Source: Cellulomonas avistercoris
GTDB taxonomy: Bacteria; Actinomycetota; Actinomycetes; Actinomycetales; Cellulomonadaceae
NCBI RefSeq assembly: GCF_014836445.1
Contig: NZ_JACSQV010000006.1
Span: 150,508 to 214,507, forward strand
Length of the DNA: 64,000 nucleotides
Direction of reading: 5' to 3'
Each line of letters begins with the position of its first letter. The first letter of the stretch is position 1. Shown here piece after piece: positions 34,128 through 44,201 of this stretch. The notes beneath the pieces were generated by a model. It was not told the DNA's origin, ran no database searches, and saw nothing but the letters and a program-made list of their open reading frames with translations. The translations under genes were made by a program, and so were the position numbers.

Positions 34128-35762
34128 ATGTCGCACGACCTGTCCCCGCTCGCCCCCGTCGCGGACCCCACGTCGGACGCCACGCGCCGTCCCGTGCGCC
34201 GCGCGCTGCTGTCCGTCTACGACAAGACCGGCCTCGTCGAGCTCGCCACCGCGCTGCACGCCGCGGGCGTCGAGCTCGTCTCGACGGGGTCCACCGCCGC
34301 GACCGTGGCCGCCGCGGGCGTCCCCGTGACGCGCGTCGAGGACGTCACCGGGTTCCCCGAGTGCCTCGACGGGCGCGTCAAGACCCTGCACCCGCGCGTG
34401 CACGCCGGGATCCTCGCGGACACGCGTCGCCCCGAGCACGTCGCCCAGCTCGACGACCTGGGGGTCGCGCCGTTCGAGCTCGTCGTCGTCAACCTGTACC
34501 CGTTCACGCAGACGGTGGCGTCGGGTGCGGGGGTCGACGAGTGCGTCGAGCAGATCGACATCGGCGGGCCGTCCATGGTGCGCGCCGCCGCCAAGAACCA
34601 CCCGAGCGTCGCGGTCGTCGTCGATCCGGCGCGCTACGGCGACGTCGTGGCCGCGGTGACCGCCGGCGGGTTCACGCTTGCCCAGCGCACCCGCCTCGCG
34701 GCCGACGCCTTCGTCCACACCGCGTCCTACGACGTGGCCGTCGCGTCGTGGATGGGCAGCGTCGCGACGACCACGGACGAGGTCGACGGCGTGGCGACCG
34801 GGTTCCCCGCCTGGATCGGCGCGACGTGGGAGCGGTCGGACGTGCTGCGGTACGGCGAGAACCCCCACCAGCGTGCGGCGCTCTACACCTCGGGGCACGG
34901 GCCGGCGGGGCTGGCCCAGGCGCGCCAGCTGCACGGCAAGGCCATGAGCTACAACAACTACGTCGACGCGGACGCCGCGTGGCGCGCCGCGCACGACCAC
35001 GGCGAGGCCGCGACGGTCGCGATCGTCAAGCACGCCAACCCGTGCGGGATCGCCGTCGGCGAGGACGTCGCGCAGGCGCACGCCCGCGCGCACGCCTGCG
35101 ACCCCGTGTCGGCGTTCGGCGGCGTGATCGCGACCAACCGGCGCCTCACGCTCGCGGCGGCCGAGCAGATCGCGCCCGTGTTCACGGAGGTCGTCGTCGC
35201 GCCCGCCTTCGACGACGACGCGCTCGCGCTGCTCGCGCAGAAGAAGAACATCCGCCTGCTCGTCGTCGACACGCCGCCCCTCGCCCCGGTGGAGACGCGG
35301 CCGGTGTCCGGCGGCCTGCTCGTGCAGTCCGTCGACCGGATCGACGCTCCCGGGGACGACCCGGCGGCGTGGACGCTCGCCGCGGGCGACGCCGCCGACG
35401 ACGCCACCCTGGCGGACCTGGCGTTCGCGTGGCGTGCCGTGCGTGCCGTGAAGTCGAACGCGATCCTGCTGGCCGACGGGGGAGCGTCGGTCGGTGTCGG
35501 CATGGGCCAGGTCAACCGCGTCGACTCGTGCCGGCTCGCGGTCGAGCGCGCGAACAGCGGTGACGTCGAGCGTGCGCGCGGGGCCGTCGCGGCGTCCGAC
35601 GCGTTCTTCCCGTTCGCCGACGGCCTGCAGGTGCTGCTCGACGCCGGCGTGCGCGCGGTCGTGCAGCCCGGGGGGTCCGTGCGCGACGAGGAGGTCGTCG
35701 CCGCGGCCGCCGCCGCGGGCGTCACGCTGTACCTGACGGGCACGCGCCACTTCGCCCACTGA
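34128..35762 (+). CDS. purH: AICAR formyltransferase / IMP cyclohydrolase
   Basis: A 544-residue bifunctional enzyme for the last two steps of IMP synthesis. The N-terminal cyclohydrolase domain has [57 protein letters not shown] and [13 protein letters not shown]. The formyltransferase domain has [39 protein letters not shown] and the catalytic [17 protein letters not shown], ending in [20 protein letters not shown] and [20 protein letters not shown]. Its substrate ZMP (AICAR) is the ligand precursor sensed by the riboswitch in its own leader, which makes a direct feedback loop. ATG at 34128 with AGGAAGG before it. Confidence 0.97.
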   Translation: MSHDLSPLAPVADPTSDATRRPVRRALLSVYDKTGLVELATALHAAGVELVSTGSTAATVAAAGVPVTRVEDVTGFPECLDGRVKTLHPRVHAGILADTRRPEHVAQLDDLGVAPFELVVVNLYPFTQTVASGAGVDECVEQIDIGGPSMVRAAAKNHPSVAVVVDPARYGDVVAAVTAGGFTLAQRTRLAADAFVHTASYDVAVASWMGSVATTTDEVDGVATGFPAWIGATWERSDVLRYGENPHQRAALYTSGHGPAGLAQARQLHGKAMSYNNYVDADAAWRAAHDHGEAATVAIVKHANPCGIAVGEDVAQAHARAHACDPVSAFGGVIATNRRLTLAAAEQIAPVFTEVVVAPAFDDDALALLAQKKNIRLLVVDTPPLAPVETRPVSGGLLVQSVDRIDAPGDDPAAWTLAAGDAADDATLADLAFAWRAVRAVKSNAILLADGGASVGVGMGQVNRVDSCRLAVERANSGDVERARGAVAASDAFFPFADGLQVLLDAGVRAVVQPGGSVRDEEVVAAAAAAGVTLYLTGTRHFAH

Positions 35763-35770
35763 CGTGGTCA

Positions 35771-35806
35771 GGGCCGGACCACCCCTCGGTGAGGGTGGTC
35801 CGGCCC
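35771..35806. terminator. bidirectional terminator between purH and the reductase gene
   Basis: A perfect 14-bp stem (GGGCCGGACCACCC with GGGTGGTCCGGCCC) around an 8-base loop, between two converging genes. Confidence 0.85.
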
Positions 35807-35810
35807 GGGC

Positions 35811-37067
35811 TCAGGTCGCCGGCGACGTGCGCAGGAGCGTCCGCAGGTCCTCGGGCGGGTGCCCGGCGGGCAGCGCCACGCGCGGCAGGTCGTCGCGCGC
35901 GAACAGGCGCCGGGCCGCACCGACGTCGCGGGGCCGGTCCACGACGAGGGCCCCCGTGACGACGTCGCCGCGGCTCCACAGGGTCGTCCAGCCCCCGGTC
36001 GCGGGGTCGCCCAGCAGCGTCGTCCGGTCGTCGGGCGCGGGCAGGCCGAACATCGTCAGGTCGTGGCCGAGCTGCGTCGAGAAGACGTACGGCGTGGCCT
36101 CCGGGCCGTCGACGGCGAGGCCCAGGAGCCGCCGGACCAGCACGTCGGGCCCGTGCAGCGCCTCGTCCCAGTGGCCGCCCGGCACCCAGCCGTGACGCGC
36201 CGACCGGCGCACGGCGACGTCCCCGACGGCCAGCAGGCCGGTGAGGGGACCGGTGGGACCGAGCACGCGGTAGGACTCGTCGACCGCCACGGCCCCGCCG
36301 CGCAGCGGCAGCGCGTCCGCGAGCCAGCCGGTCGCCGGGCGCGCACCGATGGCGACCAGCACGACGTCGGCGGCCAGGCGCGTGCCGTCCGCGAGGTCGA
36401 CCCCCGTGCCGTCGACGGCCGCCACGGGTGCCGACGTCCGCAGGTCGACCCCGGCCGTCGCGTACCAGGGCCGCGTGAGCGCGCCGACCTGCTCGCCGAG
36501 CGCGGTCGCCAGGGGTGCGGGCCGGGCCTCGACGACCGTGACCTCGTGGCCCGCCGCGGCGCAGACACCCGCCACCTCCGCACCGATCCAACCGGCGCCG
36601 ACGACGACCAGGCGGCGCCGGTCGTCCCCGAGCACCGCGCGCAGCGCGTCGGCGTCGGCGGTCGTGTGCAGGGTCGCGGCGCGCCAGCCGGGCACGGTCA
36701 CCGCACGTGCGCCCGTCGCGAGCACGACGCACGACGACGTCAGCGCGCCGTCGTCCGTGCGCACCACCGCACCGCCGCCGGGGCGGGGCTCGAGCCCGCG
36801 CGCGGGCCGCGCGAGGTGCACGTCGTCGGCGAGCGCGTGCAGGTCGTGGCCGAGGTCGTCGGCGAGCCACGCGGGCGACGTGCGGTCCAGCAGGTGCTTC
36901 GAGAGCGGCGGCCGGTCGTACGGCGCGACCCCCTCGGCGCCCAGGACCCGCACCGGCCCGTCGTAGCCGTGCTCCCGCAGGGCGGCGACGGTCCGCAGCG
37001 CGGCGAGCCCACCCCCGACGACGAGCACGTCGGGCGGGGGGACGACGGCGCGGCGCGGATCGGTCAC
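35811..37067 (-). CDS. FAD-dependent NAD(P)H oxidoreductase, ferredoxin-reductase type
   Basis: A 418-residue flavoprotein of the rubredoxin/ferredoxin-NAD+ reductase group. FAD motif: DVLVVGGGLAALRTVAALRE (GxGxxA variant GGGLAA). Second motif: VVLATGARAVTVPGWRAATL. NAD(P)H motif: RRLVVVGAGWIGAEVAGVCA. FAD C-terminal motif: TGLLAVGDVAVRRSARHGWV. The end has the reductase C-terminal domain (VFSTQLGHDLTMFGLPAP). Such enzymes pass electrons to ferredoxins for P450 or dioxygenases; no ferredoxin gene is next to it, so the partner is unknown. GTG at 37067; TACGGT 6 nt upstream indicates a leaderless start. Confidence 0.85.
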   Translation of the reverse strand: MTDPRRAVVPPPDVLVVGGGLAALRTVAALREHGYDGPVRVLGAEGVAPYDRPPLSKHLLDRTSPAWLADDLGHDLHALADDVHLARPARGLEPRPGGGAVVRTDDGALTSSCVVLATGARAVTVPGWRAATLHTTADADALRAVLGDDRRRLVVVGAGWIGAEVAGVCAAAGHEVTVVEARPAPLATALGEQVGALTRPWYATAGVDLRTSAPVAAVDGTGVDLADGTRLAADVVLVAIGARPATGWLADALPLRGGAVAVDESYRVLGPTGPLTGLLAVGDVAVRRSARHGWVPGGHWDEALHGPDVLVRRLLGLAVDGPEATPYVFSTQLGHDLTMFGLPAPDDRTTLLGDPATGGWTTLWSRGDVVTGALVVDRPRDVGAARRLFARDDLPRVALPAGHPPEDLRTLLRTSPAT

Positions 37068-37073
37068 GGGATC

Positions 37074-37079
37074 ACCGTA
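37074..37079 (-). promoter_or_regulatory. -10 box TACGGT, leaderless promoter of the oxidoreductase gene
   Basis: TACGGT on the minus strand ends 6 nt before the GTG at 37067, without a ribosome-binding site. Confidence 0.5.
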
Positions 37080-37097
37080 ACGGGGGGTCCGCGGCGG

Positions 37098-37103
37098 TAG
37101 GCT
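37098..37103 (+). promoter_or_regulatory. -10 box TAGGCT of the DUF3017 gene
   Basis: TAGGCT would start transcription near 37110 and give a leader of about 90 nt containing CCGTGG/CCACGG, a short stem (37131-37149). Confidence 0.4.
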
Positions 37104-37201
37104 GGGCCGGCCGCGCAGGTCCGTGGGCGACGTCCACGGGGGCAGGGGCGTGGCCGGGCCCGCCCCCCGCGGCGCCCGAGCCGGACGGAGGGAGCGCACG
37201 C

Positions 37202-37738
37202 ATGTCGACGCCTGCGCGCACGCCGTCGGCCGGTCTGCCCCGTCCCGTGTGGCCGTCGCGCCCCGTCCCGCCGACGGCACCCGGCCATCCCGAGCGCACC
37301 GAGCAGCAGGGTGCACGGCCCCGTGCCGGGGCCCCCGCGCCCGTCGTGCCGCCCGTGGCCGCCGGGCCCGCCGCACCTTCGCCGCGCGCCGTGCCGCAGG
37401 ACGAGGTCGACCCGCCCCCCGCGGAGGTCCCCGCCGAGGAGGTACCGCTCGACCCGCGCAGCATCGCCCGGGCCTCGCTCGCCGCCGGACGCAACCGGTC
37501 CCTGTGGTGGACGATGTCCGGCATCGTCGTCTCCGTGGGGGTCGCCTTCCTGACGGACGCGGTGGTCGGCTCCTACGTGCTCGCGCTGCTGCTCGTGGCG
37601 TCCGCGGTCGTGCGCGCGGTCACGCCGGCGCCGGGCCCCGTCGCGGTGTCCGTGCGCTCGAAGCCGCTGGACGTCGCGGTGCTCGCGACGGGCGCGCTCG
37701 CGCTCGCGGTCCTGGCCTCCGTGCTCCCGCCGGCCTGA
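37202..37738 (+). CDS. DUF3017 membrane protein
   Basis: A 178-residue protein. About 90 residues of Pro/Ala-rich tail (ending EEVPLDPRSIARASLAAGRN) precede the DUF3017 membrane domain: SLWWTMSGIVVSVGVAFLTD, VVGSYVLALLLVASAVVRAV, then VRSKPLDVAVLATGALALAV and a short end. Three helices in all. DUF3017 proteins are confined to actinobacteria and their role is not known. ATG at 37202 with GGAGGGAG before it. It is divergent from the oxidoreductase and ends before a strong terminator. Confidence 0.8.
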   Translation: MSTPARTPSAGLPRPVWPSRPVPPTAPGHPERTEQQGARPRAGAPAPVVPPVAAGPAAPSPRAVPQDEVDPPPAEVPAEEVPLDPRSIARASLAAGRNRSLWWTMSGIVVSVGVAFLTDAVVGSYVLALLLVASAVVRAVTPAPGPVAVSVRSKPLDVAVLATGALALAVLASVLPPA

Positions 37739-37775
37739 CGCACCCCGCCCTGACACCAGCCCGCCCCTGACACGA

Positions 37776-37808
37776 CGAGGCCCCGGGAGCGGTGCTCCCG
37801 GGGCCTCG
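37776..37808. terminator. terminator between DUF3017 and aquaporin genes
   Basis: A perfect 15-bp stem (CGAGGCCCCGGGAGC and complement) with a 3-base loop, lying between two converging genes. Confidence 0.85.
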
Positions 37809-37821
37809 TGGGTCGTGCTCG

Positions 37822-38979
37822 TCAGCGCTCGTGGACGACCACGTCGTCCTCGGCCACGTACAGCTCGTCCTCGGCGAAGAGCGAGTCCTCGGTGGGCTCC
37901 GCAGCGAACGCGCGGTAGATCAGCGCCGCGATCGCGGCACCGAGCAGCGGCGCGACCCAGAAGAGCCAGACCTGCTCCAGCGCCCAGGACTCGGAGAAGA
38001 TCGCGGCGGCCAGCGAGCGCGCCGGGTTGAGCGAGCCGTTGGTGACGGGCGTGGCGAGCAGGAGCAGGACGGCGAGGGTCAGACCCACGGCGAACGGCAC
38101 GTGCTGCTTGTTGGCGCGGCGGTCCGTGGCACCGAGGATGACGCCGACGAACACGGCCGTGCCGATGACCTCGACGAGGAGCGCGGCGACGAGGCTGAAC
38201 TCGGCCCCGCCGTTCGAGAGCGTCGCCAGGGGCGAGTGCTCGGCGAAGCCGTTGGCGGTGCCGCTGAAGAAGGAGCGGACGCTCGTGGACGCACCCTGGC
38301 TGACCAGGCCCGGCAGCGACGCCGGCACGGTCAGGAACAGGACGGCGGCGGCGAGCGCGCCGCCCACCACCTGCGCGAGCCAGTAGGGCAGCAGGTCGCG
38401 GAACGGCGTGCGCCCGGCGAGGCACGCGCCGAGCGTCACGGCGGGGTTGAAGTGCCCGCCCGAGACGTGGCCGACCGCGATGATGCCGGCCAGGACCGCG
38501 ACGCCGAAGCCGAGCCCGACGCCGAGCCCGCCGCCGACGTTGCTGAACGACGCGTACAGGGCGATGCCGACGCCGACGAGCACGAGGAAGAACGTGCCGA
38601 AGGCCTCGGCGCCGAGACGTGCGACGAGGCCGGGACCTGCGGCGACGACCGTGCCGGCCGGCAGGACGAACGTGTCGTCGTCGTCGTCGTCGACGGCGGA
38701 CGTCGCGGGCGCCGGGGTGGCCGCCGCGGGTGTGGAGGCGGGCGCGGCGGCGGCGGCGGGCGCGGAGGTGGCCGCGGCGGGCGCGCGCGTGGCGGGGGTG
38801 TCGACGACGACCTCCTCGACGACGACCTCCTCGACGACCTCGACCGGCGCGTCGTCCGACGCCGTGGCGTCGGAGGACGTGGCGTCGGAGGACGTGGTCG
38901 CGGCCGGGGTGGTCTCGGCGGGCGCGGTCTCGTCGGGCACCGGGGCGCCCTCGGGGGTCTGCGGGTTCTGCTGGGACAT
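37822..38979 (-). CDS. MIP-family aquaporin with long acidic N-terminal extension
   Basis: A 385-residue channel protein. The last 270 residues form six helices with both NPA boxes: [20 protein letters not shown] and [20 protein letters not shown], as in AqpZ-type water channels. The first 110 residues are unlike known aquaporins: an Ala/Thr/Glu-rich segment with [20 protein letters not shown] and a run of six aspartates ([10 protein letters not shown]). This part is probably cytoplasmic and disordered and might bind partners. The C-terminus is also acidic ([18 protein letters not shown]). ATG at 38979; AGGA lies about 8 nt upstream. Selectivity for water or glycerol cannot be decided from the motifs alone. 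Confidence 0.88.
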   Translation of the reverse strand: MSQQNPQTPEGAPVPDETAPAETTPAATTSSDATSSDATASDDAPVEVVEEVVVEEVVVDTPATRAPAAATSAPAAAAAPASTPAAATPAPATSAVDDDDDDTFVLPAGTVVAAGPGLVARLGAEAFGTFFLVLVGVGIALYASFSNVGGGLGVGLGFGVAVLAGIIAVGHVSGGHFNPAVTLGACLAGRTPFRDLLPYWLAQVVGGALAAAVLFLTVPASLPGLVSQGASTSVRSFFSGTANGFAEHSPLATLSNGGAEFSLVAALLVEVIGTAVFVGVILGATDRRANKQHVPFAVGLTLAVLLLLATPVTNGSLNPARSLAAAIFSESWALEQVWLFWVAPLLGAAIAALIYRAFAAEPTEDSLFAEDELYVAEDDVVVHER

Positions 38980-39177
38980 GTCGGTCCTGTCGTGTGAGGT
39001 GGGTGACCCACCGGTCGGTGCCGAGCCGTCGGGCCGGGCCCCTGGGCGGGCGCGGTGTGGACGACAACGGGGCGAACTACGCAGAGCCCAGCATGCCAGC
39101 CCAGACTGTGCGCGCACAGGCGTGACCGGGCTGTGCACGCACACCGGGCGGTTCCTCCTGGGTCTGTCGATGTCGAG

Positions 39178-39183
39178 TAACCT
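39178..39183 (+). promoter_or_regulatory. -10 box TAACCT of icd
   Basis: TAACCT would start transcription near 39190, giving a leader of about 30 nt with CAGGAGGCAGG before the ATG at 39221. Confidence 0.4.
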
Positions 39184-39220
39184 GGCCGCCACACCCACGG
39201 CACAGGAGGCAGGCCCCCGC

Positions 39221-40438
39221 ATGGCGAAGATCAAGGTCGTCGGCCCGGTCGTCGAGCTCGACGGCGACGAGATGACGCGCATCATCTGGCAGTTCATCAA
39301 GGACCGCCTGATCCACCCGTACCTCGACGTCGACCTGCGCTACTACGACCTGTCGATCCAGAACCGCGACGCGACCGACGACCAGGTCACGATCGACGCG
39401 GCGCACGCCATCAAGGAGCACGGCGTCGGCGTCAAGTGCGCGACGATCACGCCCGACGAGGCGCGCGTCGAGGAGTTCGGCCTGAAGAAGATGTGGGTCT
39501 CGCCCAACGGCACGATCCGCAACATCCTCGGCGGCGTCGTCTTCCGCGAGCCGATCATCATCTCCAACATCCCGCGGCTGGTCCCGGGCTGGAACAAGCC
39601 GATCATCATCGGCCGTCACGCCCACGGCGACCAGTACAAGTCGACGAACTTCAAGGTGCCCGGCGCCGGCAAGATCACGATGACGTTCGAGCCTGCCGAC
39701 GGCTCGGAGCCCCAGCAGTTCGAGGTCGTGACGATGCCCGAGTCGGGCGGCGTCGCGATGGGCATGTACAACTTCAACGAGTCGATCCGCGACTTCGCGC
39801 GGGCCTCGTTCTCGTACGGCCTGCAGCGGGGCTACCCGGTGTACCTGTCGACCAAGAACACGATCCTCAAGGCGTACGACGGTGCCTTCAAGGACATCTT
39901 CGCCGAGGTGTTCGAGACGGAGTACAAGGACCAGTTCGAGGCCGCGGGCCTCACGTACGAGCACCGCCTGATCGACGACATGGTCGCCGCCGCGATGAAG
40001 TGGGAGGGCGGCTACGTCTGGGCGTGCAAGAACTACGACGGCGACGTCCAGTCCGACACCGTCGCGCAGGGGTTCGGCTCGCTGGGCCTGATGACGTCGG
40101 TCCTCATGACGCCCGACGGCAAGACGGTCGAGGCGGAGGCCGCGCACGGCACCGTCACGCGGCACTACCGCCAGCACCAGGCGGGCAAGCCGACGTCGAC
40201 CAACCCGATCGCGTCGATCTTCGCGTGGACCGGTGGCCTCAAGCACCGCGGCAAGCTGGACGGCACGCCCGAGGTCACGCAGTTCGCCGAGACCCTCGAG
40301 GACGTGGTCGTCAAGACGGTCGAGAGCGGCAAGATGACGAAGGACCTCGCGTCGCTCGTCGGCCCCGACCAGGCGTGGCTGACGACCGAGGAGTTCCTCG
40401 CGGCCCTCGACGAGAACCTCGCCGCGCGCCTGGCCTGA
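39221..40438 (+). CDS. icd: NADP-dependent isocitrate dehydrogenase, dimeric eukaryotic-like type
   Basis: A 405-residue TCA-cycle enzyme (isocitrate to 2-oxoglutarate, reducing NADP+). Motifs match the homodimeric type related to eukaryotic IDH1/2, not the monomeric type: [60 protein letters not shown], then [40 protein letters not shown] with the metal-binding aspartates, [20 protein letters not shown] and [20 protein letters not shown] (NADP site). Length is normal. The ATG at 39221 lies 12-18 nt behind AGGAGG, slightly far but unique. It stands alone with a terminator behind it. Confidence 0.96.
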   Translation: MAKIKVVGPVVELDGDEMTRIIWQFIKDRLIHPYLDVDLRYYDLSIQNRDATDDQVTIDAAHAIKEHGVGVKCATITPDEARVEEFGLKKMWVSPNGTIRNILGGVVFREPIIISNIPRLVPGWNKPIIIGRHAHGDQYKSTNFKVPGAGKITMTFEPADGSEPQQFEVVTMPESGGVAMGMYNFNESIRDFARASFSYGLQRGYPVYLSTKNTILKAYDGAFKDIFAEVFETEYKDQFEAAGLTYEHRLIDDMVAAAMKWEGGYVWACKNYDGDVQSDTVAQGFGSLGLMTSVLMTPDGKTVEAEAAHGTVTRHYRQHQAGKPTSTNPIASIFAWTGGLKHRGKLDGTPEVTQFAETLEDVVVKTVESGKMTKDLASLVGPDQAWLTTEEFLAALDENLAARLA

Positions 40439-40460
40439 GCCACGGCACGACGCACGCCAC

Positions 40461-40492
40461 GACGGCGCCCTCCCGCACGGGAGGGCGCCGTC
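40461..40492. terminator. terminator between icd and the sigma-partner gene
   Basis: A perfect 14-bp stem (GACGGCGCCCTCCC and complement) with a GCAC loop, between converging genes. Confidence 0.85.
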
Positions 40493-40506
40493 GTCGTGTC
40501 AGCGGG

Positions 40507-41886
40507 TCAGCTGCACTCGTAGACCGCGTGCATGGCGTCCACGCGCAGCCCGAGCAGCCACGACCGGCCGGGTCCCTCGAGCGCGAACAGCGCGTTGTCC
40601 GCCACGAGCTGCTCCACCGAGTCGATCGGGTAGGCCTCCGCCCCGGTGACCGTGCCGGTGGGCGTGTCACCGACCGTCCAGGAGCTGCTCTCCTGCCAGG
40701 CGAAGACGGCCGCGGCGACCTCGGTGCGGCCCGGTGCGGGGACGTGCACCGGACGCCCGTCGGCGGTGGACCCCGCGCGCACCCACGCCGAGCGGTCGAC
40801 GCCGGTGGTCTGGACCGAGAACGTCGCGAAGTCGCAGACCAGGCCACCGGGCGCACCGGTCGCCGACCTCCACGCGTCGTCGGCGTCGCCGCGGGCCACA
40901 CCGTCGTCCCAGGTGATCGCCGCGCTGTCGCCGCCCGGCACGTCGGCGGGCACGAGGTCGACGAGGGCGCCGTACGGCAGCCGCACCGCGAACCTGACGC
41001 TGCGCATCCCCGCCGGTGCGCCGTCGTGCGACGGGATCGTGCGCTCGACGACCTGCACGCCGCTGCCGAGGTCGGCGTGCACGCGCACCTCGTCCTGCAG
41101 CACCACGGCCTGCATGGCTCCCGTCAGCGCACCGACCGCACCGGAGGTCGCGGCCGTGCCGAGCGTGTACCCCCCGGGCAGCGGGAGCGCGCGTGGCAGC
41201 GTCAGCGAGTCGTAGAACGTGGTCGTGTCCTGCTCGGCGGCGCTGTTCACGTGCGGCTGGCCGCAGGCGTCGCCCGTGCGCGCGCTCGGGCACACGACGC
41301 GGCGCAGGACGCCCGCCTCGAGCTCGTAGAGCTCGACCGGCAGCCCGTACGAGCGCATCTCGTACGGGGTGAGCGACGCGGACTCAGGGGTCGCCGCGTA
41401 GATGTCCGCGGCGCCCCGGTGCCCCACCAGGTACCAGTCGTAGGTGACCTCCACGAGGGTGAAGACCGGGCCCGGCGCGTCGACGCGCTGCGGCGCCGTC
41501 CACACCTCCCCGGTGCGCGGCGCGGCGAGCCGGGCCAGGACCGTCGCGTCGTCGATCTCGGCCTCCCGCACGACGGGACCGGTGGGGGCTGCGTCCGGGG
41601 TCGGCGTCGCGGTGGGTGCGGGGGTCGGCGTCGGGGTCGCCGAGACGCTCGGCGTGGGCGTCGGGGTGACGGCGGGCTCCGGCTCGCCCCGCCCGCCCAG
41701 CAGGACGGCGGTCGCCAGGGCGCCGACGAGCGCGAGCGCCCCGACCGAGTCCCGTGCGTGCCGGCCCAGCCGGCGGCGGCGCACCGCGGCACGGACGTGC
41801 CCGAGGGCGTCGGTCGGCGCGGGGGGTAGCGCGGCCTCCAGGTCGTGCGCCGCTCGGGCCATGAGGTTCTCCAGGTCACCGGCCAC
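40507..41886 (-). CDS. membrane-anchored partner protein of the SigE-type sigma factor
   Basis: A 459-residue protein. About 50 cytoplasmic residues (VAGDLENLMARAAHDLEAAL, HVRAAVRRRRLGRHARD) precede one membrane helix (SVGALALVGALATAVLLGG) and a Thr/Pro-repeat stalk ([20 protein letters not shown]). The outer domain of about 370 residues holds a few cysteines (VVCPSARTGDACGQPHV, VCDFATFSV, ending YECS) and is otherwise unassigned. The layout and the 11-base overlap with the sigma gene suggest an anti-sigma factor or signal sensor, but no ZAS zinc motif is present. GTG at 41886 with GGAGGTCC just before it. Confidence 0.7.
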   Translation of the reverse strand: MAGDLENLMARAAHDLEAALPPAPTDALGHVRAAVRRRRLGRHARDSVGALALVGALATAVLLGGRGEPEPAVTPTPTPSVSATPTPTPAPTATPTPDAAPTGPVVREAEIDDATVLARLAAPRTGEVWTAPQRVDAPGPVFTLVEVTYDWYLVGHRGAADIYAATPESASLTPYEMRSYGLPVELYELEAGVLRRVVCPSARTGDACGQPHVNSAAEQDTTTFYDSLTLPRALPLPGGYTLGTAATSGAVGALTGAMQAVVLQDEVRVHADLGSGVQVVERTIPSHDGAPAGMRSVRFAVRLPYGALVDLVPADVPGGDSAAITWDDGVARGDADDAWRSATGAPGGLVCDFATFSVQTTGVDRSAWVRAGSTADGRPVHVPAPGRTEVAAAVFAWQESSSWTVGDTPTGTVTGAEAYPIDSVEQLVADNALFALEGPGRSWLLGLRVDAMHAVYECS

Positions 41887-42442
41887 GGTGGACCTCCTTC
41901 CCGGCCGTCGGCTCGACGGTCGTCGTCTCGTGCTCGTGCTCGTGCGTCCGTGCGGTCGTGCCCAGCGTCGCGGCGAGCCGCGCGAGGGCGTCGGAGGTGT
42001 ACCGCTTGACCGCGCCCTCGGACAGGCCGAGCGCTGCGGCGGTGTCGGCCACCGAGAGGTCCTCCATCTGCCGAAGGACGACGCAGGCACGCTCGCGCGG
42101 GCTCAGGGAGGCCAGCGCGCGGACGACGTCGGCGCCGGGGAGCCGGTCCGGGTCGACCACGACCGCGTGCTCCCGGGCGCCCACGCGCTCGAGGGCGCGT
42201 CGTTCACGTCCGCGGCGTCGCGACGCGTCGACCGCCCGGGACGCGATGGCGCGTCGCACGTAGGCCTCGGCCTGGTCGACCGTCGAGAACCGCGCACGGC
42301 CCGCGAACGCGCTGACGAGCGCCTCCTGCACGAGGTCCGGTGCGTCGCCGTACGACCCGGACACGAACGTCGCGTGCGTCACGAGACGCCTCCATCGCTG
42401 CTCGGCCACTTCCGCCAGCAGCACCTCCCACGGTCTCGTCAC
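41876..42442 (-). CDS. SigE-family ECF RNA polymerase sigma factor
   Basis: A 188-residue alternative sigma factor. Region 2 has WRRLVTHATFVSGSYGDAPD, LVQEALVSAFAGRARFSTVD and AEAYVRRAIASRAVDASRRR. Region 4 has ALASLSPRERACVVLRQMED, LSVADTAAALGLSEGAVKRY and TSDALARLAATLG. This is the SigE family common in actinobacteria (SigE family sigma-70 with a degenerate region 2 core). GTG at 42442 with GAGGAGGGA before it. A TTG at 42478 is in frame but has no ribosome-binding site. It overlaps its downstream partner by 11 bases, so both are one operon. Confidence 0.88.
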   Translation of the reverse strand: MTRPWEVLLAEVAEQRWRRLVTHATFVSGSYGDAPDLVQEALVSAFAGRARFSTVDQAEAYVRRAIASRAVDASRRRGRERRALERVGAREHAVVVDPDRLPGADVVRALASLSPRERACVVLRQMEDLSVADTAAALGLSEGAVKRYTSDALARLAATLGTTARTHEHEHETTTVEPTAGKEVHRGR

Positions 42443-42482
42443 GCAGTCCCTCCTCGATCGGTGCTCACGGCATGTCAACGCC

Positions 42483-42517
42483 CCTCGAGGTCGACGGGGT
42501 TGGGGTGAACCTCGAGG
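42483..42517. promoter_or_regulatory. inverted repeat CCTCGAGGT / ACCTCGAGG between sigma operon and mdh
   Basis: CCTCGAGGT (42483-42491) and ACCTCGAGG (42509-42517) form a 9-base inverted repeat with a 17-base spacer, in the divergent region of the sigma operon and mdh. Each half is itself the palindrome CCTCGAGG. TTGACA lies at 42478-42473 on the sigma side. A shared operator is possible. Confidence 0.35.
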
Positions 42518-42571
42518 ACGTCGCTGCGGTCGTCAGCACGGTACGGCGGGGGCCGGTGACGTGGCCGATGA

Positions 42572-43672
<1,101 letters not shown>

Positions 43673-43693
43673 CGACCCGCGCGTACGGGCCGC

Positions 43694-44038
43694 TCAGGCC
43701 CCGATCTGGTCCCGGCGTGCGGCGACGAGCGCGCGCACGGCGTCGTCCGGGAGCGGGTGCGCGGGGTCGAACCGGATCGTGCCCTTGGCGAGGTCGACGC
43801 CCGGCAGCAGCGGGCGCACGGCGTCGACCGCCTCGGGGCTGAAGGGGTAGACGCCGATGTGCTTGGCCGCGCGCATGACCGAGAGCAGCGGCTTGCCGCG
43901 GTGGACGAGGGCCGGCATGCCGTAGCCCGTGCCCTGCTCGGCGTCCGGCACGACCTCGCGCGCCAGGTCGTACACGTGCGCCATCACGGCGGCGTCGGCC
44001 GGGTCGAGCCCGGCGAGGTAGTCGTCGACGGTTCCCAT
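43694..44038 (-). CDS. DUF1801 / YdhG-like protein
   Basis: A 114-residue protein of the DUF1801 group (frataxin-like fold). The pattern is MGTVDDYLAGLDPADAAVMA, REVVPDAEQGTGYGMPALV, HRGKPLLSVMRAAKHIGVYP, FSPEAVDAVRPLLPGVDLAK and GTIRFDPAHPLPDDAVRALV, which is the typical order in this family. Homologues such as YdhG have been discussed as iron-related proteins; here the role is open. It is convergent with mdh, 21 bases between stops. ATG at 44038 with no strong ribosome-binding site; CAGCAT 6 nt before it could be a weak -10 box. Confidence 0.8.
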   Translation of the reverse strand: MGTVDDYLAGLDPADAAVMAHVYDLAREVVPDAEQGTGYGMPALVHRGKPLLSVMRAAKHIGVYPFSPEAVDAVRPLLPGVDLAKGTIRFDPAHPLPDDAVRALVAARRDQIGA

Positions 44039-44118
44039 CCGCCCATGCTGGCACCGGGCGGACCCGGCGGTCCTGGGACCTGCCGGGATGGTCCGGAACG
44101 CACGTCATGACCGAAACC

Positions 44119-44149
44119 CTTGCTGCAAGTTCTTGCAACGGGTTACGGT
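44119..44149 (+). promoter_or_regulatory. MalR-like operator and -10 box of the amylopullulanase gene
   Basis: CTTGCTGCAAG (44119-44129) and the overlapping perfect inverted repeat TGCAAGTTCTTGCA (44124-44137) lie just upstream of TACGGT (44144-44149), a likely -10 box. Repeats of CTTGCA/TGCAAG type are the binding sites of LacI-family MalR regulators before actinobacterial amylase and maltose genes. The site would block RNA polymerase when no maltodextrin is present. No malR gene is visible in the window. Confidence 0.65.
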
Positions 44150-44201
44150 CGCGGGGACAGCCACCGACGGCACGACGACGTGCCGCGACGAAGGAGTCCC
44201 G

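Noticed and set aside
42443..42478. Longer start (TTG at 42478) for the SigE-type sigma factor
   Set aside because: No ribosome-binding site before it, while the GTG at 42442 has GAGGAGGGA at good spacing and sigma-factor homology starts after it.
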